The position numbers and the translations under genes were made by a program. Shown piece after piece: positions 22,141-33,687 of a stretch of 64,000 nt of DNA (the first letter of the stretch is position 1; each line of letters opens with the position of its first letter). The DNA is from Microbotryum silenes-acaulis (taxonomy: Eukaryota > Basidiomycota > Microbotryomycetes > Microbotryales > Microbotryaceae), in assembly GCA_003665825.1 (NCBI GenBank), contig QPFY01000003.1:372001-436000 (forward strand), written 5' to 3'. Under the pieces are notes generated by a model that worked only from the letters and a program-made list of their open reading frames with translations, had not been told where the DNA came from and ran no database searches.

Positions 22141-24823
22141 TCAACCGCTTTCCTCTCTTCGTTCCCCTTCCTCCTCCTCTTGATCGCTATAAACATCCAA
22201 TTTGAACTGCGTTACTTGGGGTAAGAACGCCAAGGCGCCCAGGTCGAGCGAGTAGCATTCGTCAAAGACTTGCTTCCCGTCAAAGCCTGGAAGGAGGAGA
22301 GGTAGAGCCATTGGGCACGTCAGCACGCACATCATATGTATGTGAACGAGTGCAGAGATCGATGCTCACCTCCAATACAAAGCAATCTCGAGTCATGTAG
22401 AACGCAAGTGTGGTAACCCCTTGGACTTGGGGCATGCCCGTGCGCACTCCGGGGTTCCCACTGCAACGACACTGCGGGTGAGACGTTCGGGGTGTGTTGT
22501 ATAATCAGTTCCAACCCAGCGTTTCTCGGTAGGACATCCACCACGTACCCAGATTAAAGAAGAGCAACTCGTTCGAGAAATCGATCCCATCATGCCCACC
22601 AAAGATGACGAGGTACGATCCCAGCAAGGTCGTCGAGTGCGACAGACGAGGGAAAGCCTCTGTTCGTGGTGGTGGTCCAACATTTGAGGTTGCCTTGGTC
22701 GGTGAAACCGGTGCAGGAAATTCAGGGATGATTTCGGTCCATGTCAGACCCTCTGCAGAAAGATTCAACGATCGAATCGGTCAGAGGCCATCGTTTTTCT
22801 GAAAGCGGTTTTCACGCACCCAGATCGAGCACAAACATGTCCGAGAAGCACTCCGTTCCATCCGAACCACCAAAGACGATGGCCTTTGATCCGACGAGCG
22901 TCATCGAGTGGTATCCTCTTCGAACAGGTTTTGGACCCCTGACTTGTAGTTCCGACCAGGTCGGTCGGTAATGGTTCGACACGTCCAAGCTGTGCACGTC
23001 TTGCAGGGCGTTCTGCACTCGTCGAAGGAAAGGCTCTTCAGAGTTAGCGACGGTCAAGATCAGGGGCTAGCCGTAGTGCACACTCACGGAACCATTCCCT
23101 CCTCCGAAAATGATGATACGGCTCCCATATAGCACCGCAGCGTGTGCTCGTCGTTTCGTAGGTGTTGGCCCGTAGACCTTCGGCCTGAACCACTCGTGAG
23201 AAGCTGTCAAGGACACGGCAGGATCATGTCAATTTGCTTCCTTCCGCCTTCAAAGTAAGGCACCAACTGTCAGGCGTACTCGTCTCAAAGTAATAGACCG
23301 AATTAGAGTAGTTGGGCCCATCACCACCCGCAATGACCCATATTCGGCTCCCAACGACGGTCGATGTATGCGCTCGAGTGACGGGTGGAATATCGCCGAG
23401 GACCTTGACTTTGGACCAGAGGAACGAATCGCCGTCCAGCTTCCACACATCACGGAAGCAGACACCTTTGAGGTCGCATCCTCCAAAGCAATAAATGGAG
23501 GTGTCGACGACGACGGCGGTGTGGGCTCGCATCGGACGAGGAAGTCGACCCGAGACGGGGCTCCGTGACCAGCTGGTGGAGGGACCAGAAGTGGGGTCAG
23601 ATTTGGACGTGAAGTACCAGGTGCCACACGTCTCACTGACTACATGGAGGTTGCAGGTGCTCTAGCAACTTTGCCGTGAGGTAGGGTTGGCTCCCCTCGA
23701 CGAGAGCTAGAGCTAGAGTTGGGAACCGGACGAGTCGCCGTCGTGGTCATCGGGGCCAGTGCCGAAGACTTGGTTGCCGAAAGTGGAGAGGGCCCACTCG
23801 CGGAGGGCAGAGGCGACCGCGAGGCCGTGTTGATCTGAACGACCAATGGCTTGTTGCTGGTGTTGTTGTTCGTCGACATGCCGTTGAATGAAGAAGAAGA
23901 CATTGCTCCTGTTGGTGTTGAGGGCTCGGGAGTCGCCGAGATAGCGGCCCTGGGTGAAGTGGCCCAGTTCTGCAATCGATCAGGTCGGGGTCAGTGCCTC
24001 GCAGCCTGAGGTGAGGGTCTCTACTCACGGAAGAGGGTGGGTGTTGCTGCTTGTTCGTAGCTTTGGGCAGGGTGGCCGACGAGGAGTGGGCATCATGGAC
24101 GAGCGCCGAGGTGGTGTGGGGGTGAATGAAAGATGGTTGGTTTACGAGGGCATGGGCGTTCGACGACAGTAACGACGACGAGGCCGCGAAGGAAGGCGCG
24201 AACGTCGTCGTGAGGTCTTGCTGCATACGGTGGTTTGTCGTCGCTGGCCCAGTGGGCTCGTTGGGACTCATGCTCCTGGTTCTCGCGGTGGGGGTGCTAT
24301 GTCTGGGCGCGTCGGCAGCGGTAGCTCCTACTGGATGAGGTCCGTGGGTGAAGATCGTGTTCCAGCTGTTGAGCGGCGTAGCTACCGGGCTCGATGAGCT
24401 CGTCTTTGGACGATGCGGTAGCTCAACTCTGTGGGGTGCATTGATGGGCGAGGACGTAGTACTAGTGGACGAGCGTCGACGGAGGCTGAGGCCGAATGCG
24501 AAACCGGCGCCGCTCGCGCTCGTCGTCAATGTGCCCGAGCGCGCGGCCTCGGCCTCGGTAGGTGAGACGGGCGAGCCAGCAGCCGCTGCAGCGCGCCGGG
24601 TCAAGCTTAAGTCCGAGGCGGCCGCGGCGTTCTGGACCGTGGTCTTGCTGCTGGTCTTGTTGTTGAACAAGGACGAGCGCCGTATGGACAAGAGCCTTCG
24701 ACTCGCCACAGAAGCAGTCGAGCTGGCTGATTTGGTCAACGTCCCGGTGGTACCACTTGTAGCACTTCCACTCCCACTGCCCCCGCTGCTGCTGGTCGTC
24801 GCCGCGTCGTCTGAACGAGCCAT
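22141..24823 (-). CDS. Kelch-repeat protein with long disordered N-terminus
   Basis: The product has a Ser/Thr/Ala-rich low-complexity half (start MARSDDAATTSSS) and then a kelch beta-propeller spread over several exons. Repeats are visible as RAHTAVVVDTSIYCFGGCD, RAHTSTVVGSRIWVIAGGDG, RRGYHSMTLVGSKAIVFGGS, RLSHSTTLLGSYLVIFGGHD and PRGYHTCVLHDSRLLCIGG. Each has the Arg/His...Gly-Gly pattern. The last exon ends in LGALAFLPQVTQFKLDVYSD and an acidic tail. Propellers of this type act as protein-binding platforms in fungal polarity and Ras or cell-end signalling, but the exact orthologue is not clear to me. ATG 24823 is preferred over an upstream in-frame ATG at 24904 because the sequence before it looks like leader. 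Confidence 0.8.
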
Positions 24824-25393
24824 CCTTCGCAAGGCCGAAATGTGAAACCGAAACCAAGGTGAGACAAACAAGGTGGCGCGTTGAAGCGGTGGGCGCGGGC
24901 GCACGGCGGTGCGTTCAAGGTTTTGCGGGTCTGATCAGAAGGAAGTGAAGGTGGGCATTGGGAACTCTCTAGTTGGAAAAGGCTTGCACAAGACCCCAGG
25001 GCCGCGTTCTTGAGTCACCTAGTACGGTGACAACGACTACACTGTAGTAATACTTAGCAGCTGCCGGGAAAAACGGGCCGAGCGCGAGCGATCCGTCGTC
25101 GCGTCTCGGATTTAGTGCCAGTGCGTCTCGCTGTAGCGCGCGTCTGCGCGCGTTCCACCAGCTTCAACTCACCCCTGAACAGCTTGATACCCCTGAACCC
25201 CTTGTGATCGAGACGCTGTCAATCTCTCGCTGACCTCACACTCCTTGTCATAAATGCTCATCACCCTCCCATTGCTGATGCCCCACTTGTTGTCGGCTTT
25301 ACTTCACCGAGCTTGACCATTCCGACTTTGGACGAGGACGAACTCGACTCCTAACGCGCTTCCCCACGTCGCGGCCGGTGCACACGCTTCCAC
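24824..25393. promoter_or_regulatory. Divergent intergenic region, kelch gene and GT92 gene
   Basis: About 570 bp lie between the two divergent starts and should hold both promoters. I see no clear box or repeat, and no RNA gene. Confidence 0.4.
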
Positions 25394-28349
25394 ATGGACC
25401 AGTGGCTCCATCTTCCCACTTGTCAAGCTCTGCTTTCCCAACTTCCCACAAGGCGATCCCACGGATTGGCAGTCGATTCTGCCCTTGGTGCGAACAGCGG
25501 TGCACGCGATCATCGTCACCGGCGACACTGGTGGTACCACGACTACCGTCTCTGGTTCGCGACCCTCCTCATCTGTTCGATATGTGTATTAACTTCATAT
25601 CACTTTCAAGCAAAGGCTCACATGCTGTCATGGCTGCGGCAATCGACCTCTAGTGCTAGTGGGCCACTCGAGCGGCGACCGCCGCCCCTGACGCAGACGA
25701 TCATCGCCGGTGTTCTCTCGCCCGATTCAAGCTCAGGGCAGGCTTTCGGCGACGACAACGCCATCAACGACCTTCCGGCTTGGGCCGACTACGATGCCAT
25801 CTCTTCCTCTACACTTCCCCTCTCCAACACCATCGTGCCGGTCATCTTGCACCACTTTGACGTGGCCCATCTCGAAGCGCCATACGACCAAGTGTACCTC
25901 GTTTCGGCGTTCGTGGACCCGCGACCACTGGTCGTGCCCAACGCGCGCCGCGAGATTCTCATGCATGCGGTGTTGAATGGTATCAGTTGGTCTCACGAAA
26001 ACCATTATCCGGACGATGTCATCGAATGCTCAGTTCTGATTCGGCAGCCCGACGGGACCGTCATAGCCACGACGGGCAGCGCGAAGAGCTCGCCCGCCTA
26101 TCATTACAGGGGAGGGTAAGCTAGTGACACCACCCTTGTTTTCGCGGCTGCGGTAGCTTTGTGAGGTCTTGAACTATTTGTGCGTTTTTTCCCCGGGGCT
26201 TTGGCAGGTACATGACGCTCTCGCAGGACCAGATCGTCTGTTCATTAGCGAGAATACCCCAGATGTCATACGACGCGATCGCCTGGGAGAAGGCCGAAAT
26301 GTAAGCTCTGATATTATTTGATCGGACATAGGTGAATCGAGCTGACTACCAATATCCATAGATACATTTCCGTCAATCCGATCGATATTTCGCCCGCACC
26401 CGATGCCTTCATTCTCGCTCGCTCCGTTGCTGCTTTGGATGTGGACGAGCATCGCACGGGTCGTGGTCAGGGAGCTGTGTGCCTGGCCCCTCTACGGGGC
26501 GAGCTGTATTCGTCGTCTGTTAAAGACCACATCAGCGTAAGTGGTCGCAAATTGTAGATCTTGGTATGGAGTTGGTCACTGATCTTGCCGACTTACGACC
26601 CCCCGTCGCCGCCGCCAGTACCAAAAATCGCTCGGCTTCACACGGATCTACATTTACCTGTTGGATCCGGGCCCGATCACGTTGTCGGTCCTGCGAAAGC
26701 TCGCTTCGGCCGATCCGGACATTGTGTTCGTACGATGGGGTATTCTGAAAGATTGGTTCATCACGCCGGAGCGCCTGCGTGGCACTTTTGCGGTCGACCC
26801 AAGCCAGTGGAACCTCCCGGGCATTGAGCCCCTCGAGCCCGCAAGAGAAGCGTTGCTTGGAACGGCTCAAACATCAAAAAGTGTCGGGTCAGTCGGCTTC
26901 CCCCCAGAATTCAGTGAGAGTTGACTAACTAAGTAGTGTGTGAACATCCACCTGTGTATGCTGCTGCAGCTTGTGGTATTGGGGCCAGAACCTGGCGGCG
27001 CAAGACTGCTACCTTCGGTCCATGGCCGATGGTGTACGATGGGTTGGTGCGTCATGCTGACGAAGCTATAGACATACCCAGCGCACCACTCCTGACCACA
27101 CCATATCTTCATCGTTCCTCCAGCCTCAGTCGATTGGGACGAATACTTTGTCCTGCAGCCAGCGGGCAAATTGACCTGGGATGTTCCACCTCGTTCCGCC
27201 GACTCCATCGACGCGATGGCCCCCTTTCTTCAATGGACACGCGATCTGCGTCGACCTTTCAATACCAGTAGGGTAGCGGGATACATACTCCATCCTGATA
27301 GTGAGAACAGAATCAAGGTGAATGTCGAATCAATCACCAAGGGGATGCTGCCGAGCTGTATGATCTTTTCCCAATCGTTTGGGAGGAGCACTTGTAGAAC
27401 ACTGTCCTCACCACCGCAGACGCCGGTGCTCGAGGAGATTATGGATCGCTTTGGAACTTGGGATTGGCTTGAGCCAGGTGCAACAGTGCCTGCTGCTTTT
27501 TCGACACCAGTGGGGACCCAGTATATGTTTTGGGGCAGCCGCTCCAAGAAAGTTCTGGACCCTTGGTTGAGTGCCCTTGTGCAACGCTCGATGGCGCGGC
27601 CACACCAGCTAACGCAGAAACTCGATGCAATCCATAGGGCCTACTTTCTGGATTCGACACACCACATCGAGATTGGATACGCCACTTATGCAGTTCGAGA
27701 TGGTGTCTGCTCCCAAACGAGTTCCGTCATCGTCAACAAGGAAATGACCGAACGCGACTGCGTTGAAATCGTCCTCCGTGCGTTCGGTGGCGATCCCATA
27801 CCCGTACCCGTCACTAAAGCCGTGGTCACGCATCGACCCGACTTTGCGGGGCCATCGTCCGAAATCACGGGTTCGAGTGGTTCGTTGCGTCATTTCAGGG
27901 TCGACATGCCCGTCGTAACGGGCACGCTTCAAGTGACCAAGCAGCTCACGGACTTCTCGCCAATGTTGCTGAGCTCGCCTGAATCACAGAAGGTGCGCTC
28001 GAATTGCAGTAGCGGCATATGCAAAAAGTTTGCCGAGGACTGGACGGTGGTTCAAGTCATGGAACAATCGCTGAAGCGGGTATTCGAGGACCGGATCGAA
28101 GGCACAGTACCTTCAAATCAGCGACCGACTTCGGACGTTGTCGTCACGACGAAGCAGGTTCCAAGGCCTGCTCTACCGTCGCTCGAGCAGCCGCAGGCGT
28201 TGCGCTCGCAACCCTTTGCTCCATCGACCGGGGCGCTGCTCGCGGTGATCGCAATTCCGGCCTTGGTCTACGTGCTTGTAACGCGGTTAAAATACCACAA
28301 GAGGAAACGCCTGGAGGGATACGCGATGATGAAGCAAGAACACACTTAA
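25394..28349 (+). CDS. Membrane glycosyltransferase, GT92 (DUF23)-like
   Basis: This is probably a Golgi or ER enzyme adding a sugar to glycans or lipids; donor and acceptor are unknown. A cytosolic N-terminus of about 50 residues leads to a signal-anchor (LWFATLLICSICVLTSYHF, about residues 53-70). The catalytic region is split over exons: DQVYLVSAFVDPRP, RIYIYLLDPGPITL, LWYWGQNLAAQDCYLRSMAD and VDWDEYFVLQPAGKL. The pattern QDCYLR...DWDEYF matches the GT92 arrangement of a conserved Q-D-C and a DxDE-type metal site. The donor at GGCCGATG|GTGTAC is needed to join SMAD to VDWDEYF. Unusually, a second hydrophobic segment near the C-terminus (GALLAVIAIPALVYVLVT) is followed by a Lys/Arg-rich tail. 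The LINE cluster starts only about 75 bp after the stop. Confidence 0.75.
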
Positions 28350-28423
28350 ACACATACCAGAGTCATGGAGTGGACTGGAGGCTTTCATTTATATATTTTT
28401 CCGGCTTGGAGCGCACTGAAGAC

Positions 28424-28480
28424 TTTTTTTTTATTTGGTAGATTTCAGTAACAGTATAATTATGTTGATACCTAGATTTG
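28424..28480 (-). repeat. Relic of a LINE 3' end on the minus strand
   Basis: Read on the minus strand, this segment ends in an A-rich tail (CCAAATAAAAAAAAA). It is preceded by a 38-bp stretch that matches 33 of 38 positions with the sequence between the two LINE copies (about 33722-33759). It therefore looks like the 3' terminus of an older related element, cut short when the long LINE inserted or truncated on arrival. Confidence 0.5.
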
Positions 28481-28692
28481 GAAGTCAACACTATGGACAA
28501 CAACAACAACAACACCAACAACGCCAGCCCTGCTGCTATACCACCTCTTCGCCCTGACCCTCCCGATCCTCCCGGCCAAGCCCCCGCCACCACCACCTGT
28601 AATACTCCGTAGTTACTCAAGGCCTGACGCGCGTCTGGCCTTAAGCCTTGTCGGGAAGTAGACTCTCTCTTCCCTTCTGACCAGTTTATTCT

Positions 28693-30054
28693 TTGGAATA
28701 CATACTCGTATCCTGTTACTTGCAAGGCCCCACGACTGGGCCTTACACCACCAAATCGAAGCACGGCAACGCCACCGCCAACGCCTCGACTGCCGTCGCC
28801 GCCCATCCCCTGATGCACAACATCGAGAACTGTGTCATCATCAACACCCCACCCTCAACCTCGGTCGAGCAAGTCCTCCTCGCGCTCGACAAACACTACC
28901 CTGCCCTTACCGGCGCAATGCCATGCGTCATCAAGGGTCAGCGCGGCCTCCGCTTTCCCAAGGCCGCCGATCTCGACACCCTGGTTGCCAACGGCCTTAC
29001 TGTTGGCAAGACTCTGTGCAAAGTCGAGAAGCTGTACAGCTCTACTAAAGGAGGTGTTGTACAATGCACCCTTACGGGCTTTTTCTCCGACCCCGAGGGC
29101 CTCCGCCTATTCGATGAGCAGATCGCTGCCTATGGCACGGTCCTCCGCCGTCGCATCCAATACATTGGAAAGACGAAACACATCTCTGGGGTGTACGACT
29201 TTATCCTTGCCCTTAAGGATGTAGATGTTTTGCCCCCTGCCTCACTTTCTATTGCTCGTGACGGTGTCACTGAGCGAATCCCACTGAGGATCACCGGTGG
29301 CATGCGCCACTGCGTCTTCTGCCGTTCCGCGGCTCACGTCCGTAAGGATTGCCCCGTCGCCCCGGCGTGCAAGTCCTGCGCGAGCACCTCGCACGCCACC
29401 CAGCACTGCCCGGGCCGTCACGCGTCGAGCCCCCAGGGTCCCCCCACGTCACGTGCCCTGCAAGCCTCCACCGTTACCACCGCCGCCCCCGCCGCCGGGT
29501 CCAAGTCGATCCCCGCGGCCTCCGCCCCCGACCGCACGACCAAAAAACGTCGAGTGGAGCAGGATCTGGCTGCCCAGACTGAAGATCTGTCCAACAGGGC
29601 TGAGCCCGAATTTCTGTCGAAGACTGCCCGCCCCGAGTTCTCCTTCAATTTCCCTTCCAATACTGCCACTCAAACTGCCCCCCCCCCGCCTGCCTCCAAC
29701 CAGGGAACTGCCTCTTCCCTCGTTGAAAAATCCTCCGAGTCCCCCAGCTCAGAGACCACCTCTCCATCCCCAAGCCCTCCTCCGGCCACGCCAAAGTCGA
29801 TCATAACTCGATCCAAGTCGATTGCCGCCCTCTCCACGCCAGCCACTCGTGAGGCCCCTCCCACTGCGCCTGCCCTTGAAGCCTCCGAGTCGACCCCCGA
29901 GCCCTCTTCGCCCACGCCGTTGCCCTCAGCCGCGCCCAAAGCCCGACCCGATGACGCCGACGCCGACGACGAGGCCGACGAAGAAGCCGAAGACCAAGAA
30001 GCACCTCCCAAGGACGTGGAAGACGCTATGGACCAAGATGATGAGCACAACTAA
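28693..30054 (+). CDS. LINE ORF1, zinc-knuckle nucleic-acid-binding protein
   Basis: This 453-residue protein presumably binds the element's RNA. The N-terminal half is globular. Two CCHC zinc knuckles lie near residues 205-240: CVFCRSAAHVRKDC and CKSCASTSHATQHC, each with C-x2-C-x4-H-x4-C spacing. The C-terminal half is Ser/Pro/Ala-rich and ends in an acidic Asp/Glu run. A separate short frame upstream (28493-28612, 39 codons, MDNNNNNTNNASP) ends in TAG. A near-repeat of about 14 bases (28612-28624 and 28715-28729) suggests that a duplication or insertion may have cut the original N-terminus. The start at 28693 is therefore uncertain. Confidence 0.75.
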   Translation: MEYILVSCYLQGPTTGPYTTKSKHGNATANASTAVAAHPLMHNIENCVIINTPPSTSVEQVLLALDKHYPALTGAMPCVIKGQRGLRFPKAADLDTLVANGLTVGKTLCKVEKLYSSTKGGVVQCTLTGFFSDPEGLRLFDEQIAAYGTVLRRRIQYIGKTKHISGVYDFILALKDVDVLPPASLSIARDGVTERIPLRITGGMRHCVFCRSAAHVRKDCPVAPACKSCASTSHATQHCPGRHASSPQGPPTSRALQASTVTTAAPAAGSKSIPAASAPDRTTKKRRVEQDLAAQTEDLSNRAEPEFLSKTARPEFSFNFPSNTATQTAPPPPASNQGTASSLVEKSSESPSSETTSPSPSPPPATPKSIITRSKSIAALSTPATREAPPTAPALEASESTPEPSSPTPLPSAAPKARPDDADADDEADEEAEDQEAPPKDVEDAMDQDDEHN

Positions 30055-33000
30055 GATCCCAAACGTGTCTTTTGTTGCTGCCAACGCGCAGTCAATCAAG
30101 GAAGACCGTAAGCGTGCCTCTCTTTTCTCCAATCTCCGCTCCCATAACGCCGACGTCTTTCTCCTGAGCGAAACTGGCCGACCTTCCCCCGAAAGGGTGG
30201 CCCAGTGGACTCAGGAGTGCCAAGACTTAAAGCTCTCCGCTCTCTTCACTCCTTTCAACAACACTGCCATACTCTGGAAGAGCGACTCCGTGGTCATTAC
30301 TATTGATCCCGAGTCGCCTCCCAACACTCTTCGTGCCTCTTTTTCTTTCCCGGACCGAGTCACCGACGCCACCTTTCGTGTGGGTGATTCAAAGGTCCGG
30401 GTTGTATCAATATACGCGCCTTCCTCCGACAAGCCAGACAAAAAGCGCTTCCTCTCACATCTCAGCACCGCCGTCCGACAAGTCGTGCGTGACGCCGCCT
30501 GCGCTCCTAGTCGGGGGGGGACTGGAATTGTGTTGAGTCCCAACCCCTCGATTCGGAGAACCAAAACGGAACGAATTATGGGGGTCAGGAGATGCGCGAC
30601 CTTGCCACGGCCAACAATCTTCTCGACGCCTATCGGCTCCACCATCCCAAAGGACGAGCCACGACGAATCGCTCAGCGCCCGGCACGTGCCGTCGCCTTG
30701 ACCGCATCTGTCTCGCCTGATTGGGTCGACCTCTTCCATGATCACAAAATTTGGGCTCCTGTCCTCAAATCGACGCACTCAATGGTGGTGGCACGGTTCC
30801 AAGTGCTGGGCGCAATCGACATCGGTCCGGGCAAATTCAAGCTGGGTTTGCACGTGATCGAGGGCGACGCGACCTGCGAGTACCTCACTTCCATTGTCCG
30901 CACCCTTTACAACGAAGCCCTCCTCCAGACGCCCAACGATCCACCAGCAGCTTGGACGTCCACCAAACACCGCCTGCTGCCCGAGCTGCAGGCTCTGGCC
31001 CGGACGTTCGCTCGGTTCCGACGTGGAGGGTCGGAGCAAGAGAGGGCTGACCACTCGCGCTACGGCGCGGCGCGGCGGTCCCGCCTCGACCCATCTCTGG
31101 CGGGTCCCTCTTCCATCTTCATCCGCCTGCGCAAAGTGCGAGCATCCGACCTCATCCCTTCGCTCATGGTCAACGATGTTGTTCATTCCGACCCTGATTC
31201 GATGCTTGGAGCGGCCAGCGACTACTTCGAGCGGGTCTATGAGGACCGCCGACGGCCTCGCTTTAACTCGCCTCTCCCACGCGGACTCACTCAAGTTCGA
31301 GGGGAAGCGTACCCGTTGGAGGAGATGACAAAGGCTCAAGAGGCGTGTAAGTCGAACTCTTCGCCAGGGCCTGACGGCCTCCCGGTTGAGTTCTATCGCG
31401 CTACGTGGCCGACCACTGGCCCGATTCTTCGAGACGTCATCAACTCGATCCCCACCGAGGCCCGTCAGCCTGGACCTCTTCCCCGCAACACCGCCCACAT
31501 CCATCTCATCCACAAACGCGGCGAGAGGGATCAGCTCTCGAACAAACGCCCCATATCGCTCATCAATGCGGACGAGCGCATCATCTCCCAAGCCCACAAC
31601 CAGCGGCGCCTCGCTCCCTTGCTCGAGTCCCTGATCGGCCCAACCCAACGTGGCTTTGTTCCGAACCGTTGGATCGGCACGAACATCGCTGAGGTCCAGT
31701 GTCTCATGGATCCCGGACTTCCGGGCTCAACGCCCGTGTCCGGCCTGCTAGCGGTGATGGACTTCGAGAAGGCTTACGATCGTCTTTCCCATACGTACCT
31801 TGATGCAGTCCTCTGCGCCGCTGGCCTCGGCCCCAAAGCCCGCCAATGGTACCGAGCGACCTACACCAACCAATCCGCCTCGATCTTCCTCAACGGTTGG
31901 CTCTCTGCCGCTTTCGACATCCTGTCGGGCGTTCGGCAAGGTGATCCTCTGGCTCCGTCTCTCTTCGTTCTGGCGATCGAGGGTTTTGCCTGTCAGATTC
32001 GATTGAGAGTCAAGGGCATCGAGATTGCGGGCCTCCAAAACATTCGAGAACTCCTCTTTGCCGACGACGCTTGCTGCGCACTCCACAACCTCTCGGACCT
32101 CGACCACCTCAATCGGGCGATCGAGCTTTACGAACGGGCAAGTGCCAGCAAGCTCAGCAACGCCAAATCTTTCCTCTACCCCCTTGGAGCTTTTCGGGAT
32201 CGGTCGATCGCCCCAGATCTCGGGACTTGGCGTCTCAGCGATTCGCAGTTTCGCTACCTTGGTATTCAGGTCGGGGTGGAGATCGCCGAGGATGCGGGCT
32301 GGGAAGATGTCAAGGCCTCGACCATCGCTCGGATACGCTCAATTCCGATGTACGATCTCCCATATGCAGCCAAGTGTTCGATCATCAACATCTACTGCTA
32401 CACAAAGATCCTGTACTACAGCCGATTCTTCCCCGCCCCCAAGAGCGTTGTCAAGGAGATCGAGGAGGCCGCCATGCTCGCCATTCACGGTCGAGCTTCG
32501 GATGGTACTCAGCGACGTCCGAAGGTCTCCCGGTCGCGCCTCTGCACCCCTCTCGATCACGGCGGCTTCGGCTTGATTGATCTGCCTCGGCGTCTAGCGA
32601 TCGATCACGCGAAGTGGGTCTTCCAGCTCCGGGCCCCGGACGGCTGCTTCACACGCCACCTCTTCGACATCCGCATTCGCCTCCAGGCACCGAACCAACC
32701 AACCCCTTTTACCTTGTCCAGACCGGCCCCCAACCAGCATCGTCGCCCTTGGATCTGGATCTGGTGGGCATACTTTTGCCATCCTCCCCCTAAGTGGGAC
32801 CATGCGGTGAGAAAGACGAGAAAACTTATTCCTGCACGTTGGGTCCGATACTTCGAAGTCTGGGCGTCGGTGACCACGCTCAATCCCCCGGAACTCTCCA
32901 AGAGCCAGAACCTCGAGCAATGGGTGACGCACGTACTCTACTTCCCAGCGGGCCACGGAATACAACTCTCGGTAAACCCGACGCTTTTTCGAGGGCCCGA

Positions 33001-33565
33001 TGGCGAGGTGATGACGCCGTCTTCGTTTGTGAACGCGTCCAAACGCCACCAAGTCTTCATCTTCCCTCCTATCTTCCCCAAGGGACACCAGAAGGTATTC
33101 GATCTACCTGAGCAACGTTGGAACGCTTCGTGGAAGGCTTTGCGCAAGGTTCGCCGGGTTCACTCGGACGCCGAGGATACCGGCCACCTTCTCTCCTTGG
33201 GGTCCCTCCATCCGGGCAGCCAAGTCGCCTCCCCAACCAGCCCTCACCCCAACAATCGATCTGCCTCCTGTGTGATGTGCCTCTCGGAAGCACCCGAGTG
33301 CCTGGCCCACCTCGCGGTCGGCTGCCCATTCGCCCGGCGTCTCTGGTCTGCTCTGTCCCCGACCCCCCACCCAGTCTTTGTGAAGTTTGTATGTCCGGTC
33401 GTGTCTCGCTCGGAACGTCGCCTTGTCGAACTACGAGTGCTCTTCTTTCACTCGATCTGGAAGCTCTATCGCCGTCGCCGATTCTCGTCGGATCTTTTGG
33501 AACCGATCACCGAAACGGACTTCGAGGGCTTCGAGCGTCTATTCAGGAGTCCAAGGGTCGCCTAG
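30038..33565 (+). pseudogene. LINE ORF2, endonuclease and reverse transcriptase, internally frameshifted
   Basis: ORF2 would make the element's nicking endonuclease and reverse transcriptase. The likely start is ATG 30038, overlapping the ORF1 stop. The AP-type endonuclease begins well (ANAQSIK, LLSETG, VSIYAP). From the G8 run at 30513-30520 to about 30715 the conserved reading lies in another frame, where GDWNCVE, DAYRLHHPKG and RLDRI are found. A second shift then restores the original frame (SPDWVDLFHDHK). The long frame thus stays open but lacks the endonuclease core. The reverse transcriptase is intact by eye: SPGPDGLPVEFYR, MDFEKAYDRL, GVRQGDPLAPSLF and the catalytic LLFADDA. A Cys/His finger (CVMCLSEAPECLAHLAVGC) is near the C-terminus. 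Either the copy is dead or there are two sequencing errors. Confidence 0.8.
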
Positions 33566-33687
33566 TGTCTCTGTAAGCCACCAAAGGGGGTTTTAGTGGG
33601 TATCGTTGATCCTGGTTCAGGGTCAATGAGTCCTACACTACTGGTTTCTGCCAGTGTGCGTAAAAGCATTCCCTCCGACTTTTCCGA

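Larger units (their letters stand above)
28481..33687 (+). mobile_element. Long non-LTR retrotransposon (LINE) with ORF1 and ORF2
   Basis: The element carries a zinc-knuckle ORF1 and an endonuclease/reverse transcriptase ORF2 that overlap by 17 nt, the usual LINE plan. The domain order (AP endonuclease, RT, C-terminal Cys/His finger, no RNase H seen) suits the Tad1-like clade of fungal elements, but clade assignment needs a tree. The 3' end is inferred from the shared terminal motif CCGACTTTTCCGA at 33675-33687. No poly(A) tail follows on the plus strand. The 5' limit is approximate. The element sits in the 3' region of the GT92 gene. Confidence 0.8.

Noticed and set aside
28599..28726. TG...CA segment before LINE ORF1 as a possible solo LTR
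   Set aside because: No target duplication flanks it and it is too short. A duplication inside the element explains the repeated GTTACT...CAAGGCC better.
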